A stretch of 21,683 nt of DNA from an uncultured Clostridia bacterium (GCA_945871545.1 CAMBWJ010000003.1:1-21683); one strand, 5' to 3'; positions 1-6,629 are shown, numbered from the stretch's first letter. Numbers and translations are program-made. Notes: generated from the letters alone by a model not told the origin.

Positions 1-132
1 CTCAACCTTCTCCAGCAAATCAGGCGTTTACTCTCTCAGAAATCTGACTGTTCTTTATACTCTTGATTTACTTCGCTGTATCGTTTTCAAGGATCATCGC
101 TGTCGTTGTGAACCGTTGTTCTCGCGACAACG
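1..132 (-). other. rRNA operon leader (pre-16S), running off the left edge
   Basis: Read on the minus strand, this is the transcribed stretch after a consensus promoter. It opens with a 6-bp hairpin (CGTTGT 114-119 with ACAACG 127-132). It then contains GATCCTTGAAAAC, which resembles the boxA/CTTTGAAAAC element found in Gram-positive rRNA leaders and spacers. It ends at the window edge in GGAGAAGGTTGAG, the kind of sequence that comes just before or at the start of 16S (GAGTTTGATC...). No mature rRNA is visible, so the operon's presence is inferred from leader and promoter only. Confidence 0.7.
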
Positions 133-138
133 TTGATG

Positions 139-167
139 ATTATAGCAAAAACCCATATGGTTGTCAA
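139..167 (-). promoter_or_regulatory. Strong consensus sigma-A promoter of the rRNA operon
   Basis: On the minus strand there is a perfect TTGACA (162-167), a 17-nt spacer and a perfect TATAAT (139-144) preceded by TGC, an extended -10. Upstream of the -35 is a very AT-rich tract with A/T runs (about 170-203) that could serve as an UP element. Transcription should start near 132 and leave the window to the left. Confidence 0.85.
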
Positions 168-194
168 GCGGTTTTTTCAACTTTTTTTGTGTTT

Positions 195-225
195 AACACA
201 AAACCGGATTTTCCATCAAAATCCG
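195..225 (-). terminator. Rho-independent terminator of dpaA-dpaB
   Basis: On minus, CGGATTTT (218-225) pairs with AAAATCCG (205-212) around a 5-nt loop and is followed by the T-rich tail GTTTTGTGTT. It starts 7 nt after the dpaB stop codon. A second inverted repeat (TTTTGTGTT / AACACAAAA, 185-203) follows and sits just upstream of the rRNA promoter. Confidence 0.7.
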
Positions 226-232
226 ACGGTTT

Positions 233-829
233 TCAGCCCTTTTCGAACAGAATCGGCTGGATTTGACGGCCCTGAAGGGCAAGAATCGCGCTTTCGGGCA
301 TAAGTTCAAAGCGCGCGACTGCGGAATTTGGTTTGCCCGTAGGATCGTCCTGACGGAAGGGTACAAAGTAAATATTTTTTGTATTCAGCAGTTTCCCGAT
401 GTTCTGGGCGCTGCCGGAGAGCGCGTCGTTGGTGGAGATGGCCAGCAGCACCGGACGCGCGTTGCGCAGATGGGACTTCACCGCCAGCGCCACCGGGGTA
501 TCGGTAATCCCTGCTGCGATCTTGGCCAGCGTATTTCCGGTGCAGGGTGCAACAATTAACAGATCGAGCAGTTTCTTCGGGCCGATGGGTTCGACGGCGG
601 GGATGGTATCGAGGATTTCATGCCCGCAGATCTCCGTTAAAATTTGCCGCGAATCCGCAGCTGTGTAAAAGCGGTTGTCCAGACTGCCCGCGTTAAAGGA
701 CAGGATGGGGATCAGCTCCGCGCCCGTCGCCCTGAGCGCGCGCCATGCATCGAACACCGCACTGAAGGTGCAGAAGGAGCCGGTCATGGCGCAGCCGATG
801 CGCACGCCGTTCAAATCGATTCTATCCAT
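233..829 (-). CDS. dpaB: Dipicolinate synthase subunit B
   Basis: 198 residues, the usual length of SpoVFB. The fold is a flavoprotein/phosphopantothenoylcysteine-decarboxylase-like Rossmann domain. The N-terminal RIGCAMTGSFCTF (residues 10-22) and the central LLIVAPCTGNTLAKIAAGITDTPV segment are the family hallmarks. With DpaA it oxidises dihydrodipicolinate to dipicolinic acid in the mother cell; the product is taken up by the forespore and chelated with calcium for heat resistance. Its ATG lies inside the end of dpaA (8-nt overlap, ATGGATAG), so the two are translationally coupled. A terminator follows. Many Clostridium species lack dpaAB and use EtfA instead, so its presence says something about lineage. 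Confidence 0.93.
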   Translation of the reverse strand: MDRIDLNGVRIGCAMTGSFCTFSAVFDAWRALRATGAELIPILSFNAGSLDNRFYTAADSRQILTEICGHEILDTIPAVEPIGPKKLLDLLIVAPCTGNTLAKIAAGITDTPVALAVKSHLRNARPVLLAISTNDALSGSAQNIGKLLNTKNIYFVPFRQDDPTGKPNSAVARFELMPESAILALQGRQIQPILFEKG

Positions 830-1640
830 TCGCCCGTGCCTCCTCCCAGCGGATCACCGCGCCGTAGAGCACCCGCGCCGCACTCAGCGGACAATAGCGG
901 CCCGGCAGACCCGGCTCCCGCCACGCGTTCAGGCCCAGCGCCTTCGCCCGCTCCACGTCGAAGCCGTAGGGTGGGCTGGCCAAGTCGATCAGCTCCGCAC
1001 CCGCGTCCACCGCCGCGAGGGCCGCTTCATCCAGCACCTGCGCCGGAGGCGTGGAGAAGATCAGCTGCCTGTCCGGCAGAACCTGGGCTGCATCGATCAG
1101 ATCCGCAGCCTGCGCGCCGGATTCCTGGGCTGCTTTGCGCTTGGCCTGCGTGCGGGAGAGCACCGTGACCTCCGCGCCCTGGTTCAGCAGGATCTCCGTC
1201 AGCGACCGCCCGATGCGGCCGTAGCCCACCACCGCGCAGCGCGCCCCCGCCATGGAGATCCGACTGCGCCGCATGGCTGCCGCAACCGCAGCCTCCGCCG
1301 TGAGGTAGGCGTTCTCCTGAAGCAGGCGTTCGTCCGCCCAGAGGTTCACGTACTGCAAATCCCAGCGCTTCTCCCTGGGAAAGCCCGGCCCGCAGAGCAG
1401 CAGCACGCTGCCCGGGGCGATGTTCTCCAGAATCTCCTCCTCGCTGGTATCTGCATCGGACAGCGGCCAGCGCAGGGGCCAGTTCGAGATCAGCACGCTG
1501 AAATCCCGCAGCTCCTTCAGGGGCCGCTTTTCGCCGCCGGCGTGCTCCTGAAGGAAGCCCACCGCCTCCCGCTCGCTCTCATTGAGCATGCTCACCAGGT
1601 GCGCAAAGCGCACGTCTCCGCCTATGACTGCATATCGCAT
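822..1640 (-). CDS. dpaA: Dipicolinate synthase subunit A
   Basis: 272 residues. An N-terminal nucleotide-binding segment begins MRYAVIGGDVRFAHL. A second Rossmann motif near the middle (AVVGYGRIGRSLTEILLNQGAEVTVLSRT) has the GxGxxG pattern typical of SpoVFA. It is the oxidoreductase half of dipicolinate synthase, acting in the mother cell late in sporulation. I chose the ATG at 1640 because GGTGGG lies 7 nt upstream; a GTG at 1652 is open but lies on top of the SD. dpaB overlaps its 3' end. A sigma-K-like promoter is positioned upstream (separate entry). Confidence 0.92.
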   Translation of the reverse strand: MRYAVIGGDVRFAHLVSMLNESEREAVGFLQEHAGGEKRPLKELRDFSVLISNWPLRWPLSDADTSEEEILENIAPGSVLLLCGPGFPREKRWDLQYVNLWADERLLQENAYLTAEAAVAAAMRRSRISMAGARCAVVGYGRIGRSLTEILLNQGAEVTVLSRTQAKRKAAQESGAQAADLIDAAQVLPDRQLIFSTPPAQVLDEAALAAVDAGAELIDLASPPYGFDVERAKALGLNAWREPGLPGRYCPLSAARVLYGAVIRWEEARANG

Positions 1641-1663
1641 CGCACTTCCCACCTCTCGTTTGC

Positions 1664-1692
1664 AATCCTATGCGGAAGGATGGGGCGATGTG
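1664..1692 (-). promoter_or_regulatory. Candidate sigma-K promoter for dpaA-dpaB
   Basis: On minus, CAC (1690-1692), 17 nt, then CATAGGATT (1664-1672). This fits the Bacillus sigma-K pattern AC-N16/17-CATANNNTA with one mismatch at the last base. dpaAB is a mother-cell sigma-K operon in Bacillus, and the site would give a short leader before the SD. The motif is short, so chance is possible. Confidence 0.4.
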
Positions 1693-1702
1693 CACAGGAT
1701 GA

Positions 1703-1957
1703 GAGGCTGTCTCAAAACACGCACCCGGTTTCGGGACAGCCCCTTCAATAATATGTGCCTGCGGCGGCTCGCCGCCGGCGGGATGTGGGCATCCCGCCCT
1801 ACGGGGTTGCGGAGAGAATCTGAGCAGTAATTCCCCAAAAACCAGAAGTAAGAAATTCAGTCCATTCTTGCCGGACTGAATTTCGTGTTCGATGAGATCG
1901 ATGTATAGAAATAGACCATAGCACCCCTGCCCCTTGAATCTATGGGGGCAGAGGTGC
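1703..1957 (+). repeat. Composite hairpin repeat, copy A (about 255 bp intergenic element)
   Basis: This gene-free stretch (1653-2004) holds successive hairpins that recur in the same order and orientation at 18181-18457. H1 (1703-1743) is GAGGCTGTCTC with an imperfect partner GGGACAGCCCC. A GC-rich mini-hairpin lies at 1761-1775. H2 is GGCGGGATG (1777-1785) with CATCCCGCC (1790-1798), followed by CTACGG. H3 is a 12-bp stem, 1852-1863 with 1873-1884, around the loop ATTCTTGCC. H4 is 1921-1933 with 1945-1957, with one mismatch. The linker between H2 and H3 is also conserved (GAGAGAAT, AGC, AAT). No ORF of note lies in the stretch. Confidence 0.8.
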
Positions 1958-2004
1958 GTTCGATTCAAACGCCGACAGGCATGTGGCAGCAGGCCCAGCC
2001 TGCC

Positions 2005-2652
2005 TCAGTTGATCTGCTCCGGCGCATGCATCACGGGCAATCGCAGAATGAAGCAGCTGCCCTCTCCCGGCGCGGACTCCAGCGATACGCTGCCGCCCAA
2101 CTGTCCTGCATAGCTCTTAACGATGCCCAGGCCGTAGCCGTGACCGCCGTCGGTCACGCCATTTTCAAAGATGCGCTCCTGCATCTCTGTTGGAATGCCG
2201 CAGCCGCTGTCGGTCACGCGAAGCTCCACCTCCTCCGCCGACGCGACGCAGGCCAGCTCCACGCGCCCGCGCTCCGGCGTGAAGCGCAGTGCGTTGGAGA
2301 TCAGATTGTTGAGCATGCGCCGCAGCTTCTCCACATCGGTGCGCATGCGCAGCGCCGGAACATTGCTGCTGAAGCATATCTCGATCCCCCGTCCCCGGGC
2401 GAACAGCGCGCACTGGCGGCAGATGTCCCGCGCGTCCGCAACCACGTCCCGCAGCTCCAGGCGCAGTTCCTCTCCGTCCAGCGCGCGCTCCACCATGCTC
2501 TGGAGCTGGTCCGCGCTCTGCAACAGCGTCTGAAGGTAGCCCTCCGCCCGGGCATTGGGCGCAAGCTCCATCTCCAGCAGCTGCACGCAGCTGTAAATCA
2601 GCTGAATGGGAAGGCGCAAATCGTGCGCAAATTCCATCGACCTGAGATCCAT
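2005..2652 (-). CDS. Small soluble orphan histidine kinase
   Basis: 215 residues, containing only a kinase core. The H-box is EFAHDLRLPIQ with phospho-accepting His10. The N-box is LRRMLNNLISNALRFTP (about 110-126), the G1 box VTDSGCGIP (146-154), and the G2 box GHGYGLGIVK (170-179). There is no transmembrane segment, PAS, GAF or HAMP domain, and no response regulator beside it. The usual Thr/Asn four residues after the His is Leu (HDLRL), a position needed for phosphatase activity in HisKA kinases. I took the ATG at 2652 because AAGGGGG lies about 8 nt upstream; an extension to 2703 would run into the ruvA terminator stem. It may feed a phosphorelay such as Spo0A's, but that is inference only. 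Confidence 0.8.
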   Translation of the reverse strand: MDLRSMEFAHDLRLPIQLIYSCVQLLEMELAPNARAEGYLQTLLQSADQLQSMVERALDGEELRLELRDVVADARDICRQCALFARGRGIEICFSSNVPALRMRTDVEKLRRMLNNLISNALRFTPERGRVELACVASAEEVELRVTDSGCGIPTEMQERIFENGVTDGGHGYGLGIVKSYAGQLGGSVSLESAPGEGSCFILRLPVMHAPEQIN

Positions 2653-2679
2653 ACAGACATCCCCCTTCGCCAGAGTGCG

Positions 2680-2726
2680 AAAAAACATCCCCTTTTCTGA
2701 CAATCATCATATGCCAAAAGGGGATG
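2680..2726 (-). terminator. Rho-independent terminator after ruvA
   Basis: On minus, CATCCCCTTTT (2716-2726) pairs perfectly with AAAAGGGGATG (2686-2696) across a 19-nt loop and is followed by TTTTTT. It closes the ruvC-ruvA transcript 23 nt after the ruvA stop and shows that ruvB is not the next gene. Confidence 0.8.
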
Positions 2727-2749
2727 GGTTATGTCATATATTGCCCGGC

Positions 2750-3346
2750 TCAACCGCCCAGACCCTTCAGGGCCAGGAAGATCAGCTTGTCGGCCTCCTG
2801 GGTCTGGTTCGCCACCTGCGAGACCGCCTTGGCCGCCTCCGCATTGGAGTAGCCCAGGGAGATCAGCGCCGCGATGGCCTCGGCCTCGGGGCCGTTGGCG
2901 TTGACCTTCGGCGAGATGGAAGCCGCCTGTCCGGTGAGCTGCGCGTCGTCCACCTTGTCCTTGAGCTCCAGCACCAGGCGCTGGGCGGTCTTCTTTCCAA
3001 TGCCCGGTACCCGGGTGAGCGCGTTCGCATCGCCGGAGATGAGCGCGATGGACAGATCCCGCACGCTCATCGCCGACAGGATCTGAAGCGCGGTGCGGCT
3101 GCCCACGCCGGACACGCTGCGCAGGCGTTCGTACATCTTCTTTTCCTCGCGGCTGTAAAATCCGTAGAGCTCCATCGCGTCCTCGCGCACGTTCAGCACG
3201 CAGTAGAGCTTCATGCGCTCCCCCACCGCCGGGGCCATGGACAGCGTGGCTCCGCTGACGTTCAGCAGATAGCCCACGCCGTTTGCGTCCAGCACGATGC
3301 TGTCCTGATCCTTCTCCGCCACGATTCCTTCAATATGTGCGTACAT
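2750..3346 (-). CDS. ruvA: Holliday junction branch migration protein RuvA
   Basis: 198 residues, normal for the family. It opens with the OB-fold MYAHIEGIVAEKDQDSIVLD. Two helix-hairpin-helix motifs follow (SVSGVGSRTALQIL and RVPGIGKKTAQRLVLELKDK), then an acidic/alanine linker and the C-terminal domain III (AIAALISLGYSNAEAAKAV) that contacts RuvB. RuvA tetramers hold the four-way junction open for RuvB-driven migration. It starts 15 nt after the ruvC stop with GGGAGG 7-8 nt upstream of the ATG. ruvB, its usual downstream partner, is absent here and a terminator follows. Confidence 0.95.
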   Translation of the reverse strand: MYAHIEGIVAEKDQDSIVLDANGVGYLLNVSGATLSMAPAVGERMKLYCVLNVREDAMELYGFYSREEKKMYERLRSVSGVGSRTALQILSAMSVRDLSIALISGDANALTRVPGIGKKTAQRLVLELKDKVDDAQLTGQAASISPKVNANGPEAEAIAALISLGYSNAEAAKAVSQVANQTQEADKLIFLALKGLGG

Positions 3347-3361
3347 CTCTCTGCCTCCCGT

Positions 3362-3856
3362 TCACTGGATTCTGTACAGCTCCTTCGCATGCTGGCAGTT
3401 CGCGTGGGTCAGCGCCACCGCAATCGCGTCCGCCGCGTCGTCCGGGCGGGCGATCTCCTCCATGTGCAGCAGGAGCTTGACCATGTGCTGCACCTGATGC
3501 TTGTCCGCGCCGCCGTAACCCGTGACCGCCTGCTTGATCTGCATGGGCGTGTATTCGTAGATGTTCTCCGTCCTTTCCACCACGGCGACCAGCGCCACGC
3601 CCCGCGCAGCGCTCACCGCCATGCCGGTGGTGATGTTCTTGCTGAAGAACAGCTCCTCGAAGGCAACCTCGTCCGGCTGGTAGATCTCCATCAGCTGGCC
3701 CACCCCCTGCGAGATGGCCCGCAGGCGCAGCGGCATCGGCTGGCGCGGCGGCGTGGTGATCGTGCCGTACTGGATCAGCTTATACTTCCCCCTGTCGGCC
3801 TCGATCACGCCGTAGCCCAGCGTGGCAAGCCCCGGGTCGATTCCCAGAATTCTCAT
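3362..3856 (-). CDS. ruvC: Holliday junction resolvase RuvC
   Basis: 164 residues, full length. The RNase H-like active site is readable: D7 in MRILGIDPG, E67/E68 in VAFEELFFSKN, and D140 and D143 in RPDDAADAIAVALTH. RuvC nicks opposing strands of junctions held by RuvA(B). The start at 3856 is supported by GGAGG seven nt upstream and a good sigma-A promoter close by. It is first in a two-gene operon with ruvA. Confidence 0.96.
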   Translation of the reverse strand: MRILGIDPGLATLGYGVIEADRGKYKLIQYGTITTPPRQPMPLRLRAISQGVGQLMEIYQPDEVAFEELFFSKNITTGMAVSAARGVALVAVVERTENIYEYTPMQIKQAVTGYGGADKHQVQHMVKLLLHMEEIARPDDAADAIAVALTHANCQHAKELYRIQ

Positions 3857-3878
3857 GCGTCATCCTCCATACCCGAAA

Positions 3879-3907
3879 AGCATACCCAAATTCCCGGGAA
3901 ATGTCAA
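3879..3907 (-). promoter_or_regulatory. Promoter of ruvC-ruvA
   Basis: On minus: TTGACA (3902-3907), a 17-nt spacer, then TATGCT (3879-3884). The SD and ATG of ruvC follow within about 25 nt. I see no obvious LexA-type box overlapping it. Confidence 0.65.
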
Positions 3908-3926
3908 GGGCGCAGAATTCCAAATC

Positions 3927-3994
3927 GGGCTTTTGTTTGACAAGTTGGAAAACAGGAATTGCAGCCGGAATGAAATTGGGCTTTCATTTGACAA
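3927..3994 (+). repeat. Direct repeat pair GGGCTTTNNTTTGACAA
   Basis: GGGCTTTTGTTTGACAA (3927-3943) and GGGCTTTCATTTGACAA (3978-3994) match at 15 of 17 positions with a 51-bp period, and similarity extends a few bases upstream. Each ends in a perfect -35 hexamer, but only the second has a good -10 after it. It could be a duplicated promoter or a pair of operator sites. Confidence 0.6.
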
Positions 3995-4017
3995 AACGGC
4001 GCGGATCATGTTATCAT
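3988..4017 (+). promoter_or_regulatory. Promoter of the Cys-rich YkgJ-like gene
   Basis: TTGACA (3988-3993), an 18-nt spacer, then TATCAT (4012-4017). A second AT-rich -10-like TATAAT lies at about 4030-4035. The SD GGAAGG and ATG 4055 follow. Confidence 0.55.
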
Positions 4018-4054
4018 ATCCCAGCGCTATATATAATGGAAGGAATTTTTCAGC

Positions 4055-4546
4055 ATGCAGTTGGATACGATACTTCGGGCCTACGCGGCCATCGGCGAGA
4101 GAACCCCGCTGTGCAGCGATTGCGGCGCGCTCTGCGGCGCGGCCTGCTGCGAAACCGACGGCGACGGTCAGGGCGGCGTGGATCTGCTGCCGAGGGAAAT
4201 TGATCTCATCGGCAGCGCCGACTGGATGGAAATATCGCATGATCCCCGCATGGACGCGGAGATGATCGTCTGCAAGGCGATGTGCGATCGTGAGAAGCGG
4301 CCCTTTCTCTGCCGCATCTTTCCGCTGTGCCCGGCGGTGGGCAGGGACGGAAGGTGGACGGTGCGCATGGACGCGCGCGCCCGGGCGATGTGCCCGCTGA
4401 CGCGCGGCGGCGTGCGGGGGCTGGACCCGGAGTTCGTGCGGGGCTGCGTGCGCGCGGTGCGGATTCTGGCGGAGGAAAATGACGGCGCGGACTTCCTGCA
4501 CAGGTGGGCGGAAATTGAGGAAGAGTTCCGCAAGCCGATATTATAA
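4055..4546 (+). CDS. Cys-rich YkgJ-family (putative Zn/Fe-binding) protein
   Basis: 163 residues, 11 of them Cys. The N-terminal cluster is C20-x2-C23-x3-C27-x3-C31-C32, followed by C73, C77, the motif RPFLCRIFPLCP (C86, C92), C113 and C131. This pattern resembles the YkgJ/UPF0153 group, annotated as zinc- or iron-chelating domain proteins, whose biochemical role is not established. It appears cytoplasmic: no signal peptide and no membrane segment. GGAAGG lies upstream of the ATG with slightly long spacing. It is monocistronic, ending at a terminator shared with the convergent methyltransferase gene. The metal-binding assignment is inferred from the cysteines. Confidence 0.75.
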   Translation: MQLDTILRAYAAIGERTPLCSDCGALCGAACCETDGDGQGGVDLLPREIDLIGSADWMEISHDPRMDAEMIVCKAMCDREKRPFLCRIFPLCPAVGRDGRWTVRMDARARAMCPLTRGGVRGLDPEFVRGCVRAVRILAEENDGADFLHRWAEIEEEFRKPIL

Positions 4547-4549
4547 AAA

Positions 4550-4589
4550 TTTTGAACCCGCTGTGCCGTCGGACGCAGCGGGTTCAAAA
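4550..4589. terminator. Bidirectional terminator between convergent genes
   Basis: TTTTGAACCCGCTG (4550-4563) pairs perfectly with CAGCGGGTTCAAAA (4576-4589), a 14-bp stem with a 12-nt loop. A/T runs flank both sides, so it can stop transcripts arriving from either strand. Confidence 0.8.
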
Positions 4590-4593
4590 ATAT

Positions 4594-5763
4594 TTATTCC
4601 ATCACCTGAAGGATCATGCACTTGAGGTACTTGGTTTCGATGCTCTGGGGCAGCAGCGGATGATCCTTGCCCTGGGTGCGGTACTCCACCAGGCGGATGC
4701 GCTTCTTCGCGTCCCGGGCGGCCTCGTTGACCATGTTCTGGAACATCTCCGTCACCACATGCTGGGAGCAGGAGCAGGTGACCAGGTATCCGCCGGGGCG
4801 CACCAGCTTCAGGCCCCGCAGATTGATCTCCTTGTAGCCGCGCAGCGCGCTCTGCAGCGCCGCCTTGTTCTTGGTGAACGCCGGGGGATCCAGGATCACC
4901 AGATCGAACTGCTCGCTCGCGTCGGTGTACTCCCGCAGCAGATCGAAGCAGTTGTGGGCCTCAAACGTCACGTTGGTGAAGCCGTTGCGCGCGGCATTCT
5001 CCCTCGCGACCACCAGCGCCTCCTCGGAGATGTCCACGCCCAGCACGCTCTTTGCGCCGTACTTCGCCGCGTGCAGGGAGAAGGAGCCGTTGTGGCAGAA
5101 GCAGTCCAACACCCGCGCGCCGGGGCACAGCGGTGCGATGGCCGCGCGGTTTTCCTTCTGATCCAGGAAGAAGCCGGTCTTTTGGCCGTTCTTCACGTCT
5201 ACGCCGAAGATGACGCCGTTCTCCCGCATCTCCACCAGATCGGGCACCTCGCCGCGCAGCAGGCCCGTGGTCTGCTCCATGCCCTCCAGGCGGCGCACCG
5301 GCACGTCGCTGCGCTCCCAGATGCCGACGGGCTTGACGATCTCCATCAGCAGGTCGGCGATCATGTCCTTGATGCGCTCGACGCCCAGCGACAGGCTCTG
5401 GAGCACCAGCACGTCCGCATATTTATCCACCACCAGGCCCGGCAGGAAGTCGGACTCGGAGTAGATCAGGCGGCAGCTGTCCGGGTCGCAGAGCTGCCTG
5501 CGGTACTCCCACGCGTCCCGGATGCGGCGCGCGAAGAAGTCGCGGTCGCAGATTTCGTCGTTGCGGGTGAGGATGCGCAGGGAAATCTGACTCTGGGGAT
5601 TGTAGAAGCCCCGGCCGATGAACTTTCCGCGGAAGTCGTGCACGTCCACCACGTCGCCGTTTTCAAACGCGCCGTCCACCTTCTCAATTTCCGATGCATA
5701 GATCCAGGGATGTCCGCCGCGAACGCGGGTTTCGCGGGTCTTGCGTAGGGTCACTGTGGCCAT
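4594..5763 (-). CDS. rlmI: RlmI-type 23S rRNA m5C methyltransferase (PUA domain plus SAM methyltransferase)
   Basis: 389 residues. An N-terminal PUA domain (VTLRKTRETRVRGGHPWIYASEI) precedes the RlmI central region (YSESDFLPGLVVDKYADVLVLQ). The class I SAM fold follows: the SAM-binding VLDCFCHNGSFSLHAA (about 218-233), the acidic VLGVDISEEAL, DPPAF (292-296) and the motif VI TCSCSQH (329-335). RlmI methylates a cytosine of 23S rRNA (C1962 in E. coli); the exact target here is assumed from family. GGAGGAAG sits about 5 nt before the ATG. It is divergent from rluF, also an rRNA-modifying gene, with overlapping -35 boxes. Confidence 0.88.
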   Translation of the reverse strand: MATVTLRKTRETRVRGGHPWIYASEIEKVDGAFENGDVVDVHDFRGKFIGRGFYNPQSQISLRILTRNDEICDRDFFARRIRDAWEYRRQLCDPDSCRLIYSESDFLPGLVVDKYADVLVLQSLSLGVERIKDMIADLLMEIVKPVGIWERSDVPVRRLEGMEQTTGLLRGEVPDLVEMRENGVIFGVDVKNGQKTGFFLDQKENRAAIAPLCPGARVLDCFCHNGSFSLHAAKYGAKSVLGVDISEEALVVARENAARNGFTNVTFEAHNCFDLLREYTDASEQFDLVILDPPAFTKNKAALQSALRGYKEINLRGLKLVRPGGYLVTCSCSQHVVTEMFQNMVNEAARDAKKRIRLVEYRTQGKDHPLLPQSIETKYLKCMILQVME

Positions 5764-5793
5764 AGGCTTCCTCCCATTTTCTTACTGCTTTTC

Positions 5794-5822
5794 AGTTTAG
5801 CGCTCATGTGTAAACTTGTCCA
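5794..5822 (-). promoter_or_regulatory. Promoter of rlmI
   Basis: On minus: TGGACA (5817-5822), 17 nt, TAAACT (5794-5799). The -35 occupies almost the same bases as the -35 of the divergent rluF promoter. Confidence 0.5.
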
Positions 5823-5844
5823 GCGCGCCGCGGCGTGCTATAAT
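5816..5844 (+). promoter_or_regulatory. Promoter of rluF-GNAT operon
   Basis: TTGTCC (5816-5821), 17 nt, then a perfect TATAAT (5839-5844) preceded by TGC. Transcription would begin about 20 nt before the TTG start codon. Confidence 0.7.
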
Positions 5845-5873
5845 GGAAAAAACGCATCGAAAGAGGGATTTTC

Positions 5874-6629
5874 TTGCAGAGCAACGAAGCGCAGGGCAAG
5901 CGCCTGAACAAATTCATCGCCGACAGCGGCTATTGCTCCCGCCGGGAGGCCGACCGCCTGATTCAGGAGGGCCGCGTGACCATCGACGGCCGCGTGGGCG
6001 CGCTGGGCGATAAGGTGCTGCCCGGCATGCAGGTGGTGTGCGACGGCCACGCGCTGTCCGGCCGGGGGGAACGGGTCTATCTCATCCTGAACAAGCCCCG
6101 GGGCATCGTGTGCACCGCCGACCCCCGGGAGCCGATGAACGTGGTGGACTACGTGGGCTATCCCATTCGCATCTTCCCGGTGGGTCGGCTGGACAAGGAC
6201 AGCGAGGGCCTGCTGCTGCTCACCAGCGACGGCGAGATCGTCAACCGCCTGCTGCGCGCCGCCGGGGGGCACGAGAAGGAGTACGAGGTGGAGGTGGACA
6301 AGCCCCTCACGCGGGAGTTCATGGAGAGGATGATGTCCGGCGTGGAGATCCTCGGCACCACAACCCTGCCCTGCAGGCTGCGCAGAACCGGCGCGCGCTC
6401 CTTCAATCTGGTGCTGGTGCAGGGCCTGAACCGCCAGATCCGCCGGATGTGCGAGGCGCTGGGCTACAGCGTGCAGAAGCTGTGCCGCGTGCGCATCAAC
6501 AGCATCCGCATCGGCACGCTTCAGCCCGGACAGTGGCGGGAGCTGACGCAGGCGGAGGTCAGCGGGCTGCTTGCGTCCATCCGGGATTCGTCGAACCTGC
6601 CCGCAGCGATGCAGAATTTGGAGGAATGA
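5874..6629 (+). CDS. rluF: RluF-type 23S rRNA pseudouridine synthase
   Basis: 251 residues. An N-terminal S4 RNA-binding domain (RLNKFIADSGYCSRREADRLIQEGRVTIDG, about 10-39) precedes an RsuA/RluB/RluF catalytic domain with the active-site motif VGRLDKDSEGLLLLTSDG; the catalytic Asp is D107. HEKEYEVEV, VLVQGLNRQIRRMCEALGY and QWRELTQAEV read closest to E. coli RluF among the family members I recall; RluB is the main alternative. It isomerises a uridine in the peptidyl-transferase region of 23S rRNA. The start is TTG at 5874, with AAGAGGG 6 nt upstream; no in-frame ATG precedes the S4 domain. A GNAT gene follows with 2 nt between stop and start. Confidence 0.85.
   Translation: MQSNEAQGKRLNKFIADSGYCSRREADRLIQEGRVTIDGRVGALGDKVLPGMQVVCDGHALSGRGERVYLILNKPRGIVCTADPREPMNVVDYVGYPIRIFPVGRLDKDSEGLLLLTSDGEIVNRLLRAAGGHEKEYEVEVDKPLTREFMERMMSGVEILGTTTLPCRLRRTGARSFNLVLVQGLNRQIRRMCEALGYSVQKLCRVRINSIRIGTLQPGQWRELTQAEVSGLLASIRDSSNLPAAMQNLEE

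Noticed and set aside
63..266. A 67-codon plus-strand open frame at the left end
   Set aside because: It overlaps the rRNA leader, promoter and dpaB terminator on the other strand and lacks an SD.
2606..3940. A 444-codon plus-strand open frame over ruvA-ruvC
   Set aside because: It is antisense to two unmistakable genes, and it is rich in Arg/His/Gln with no recognisable domain.
4552..5748. A 398-codon plus-strand open frame over the RlmI-type gene
   Set aside because: Shadow frame; composition unlike a real protein, and it begins in the terminator hairpin.
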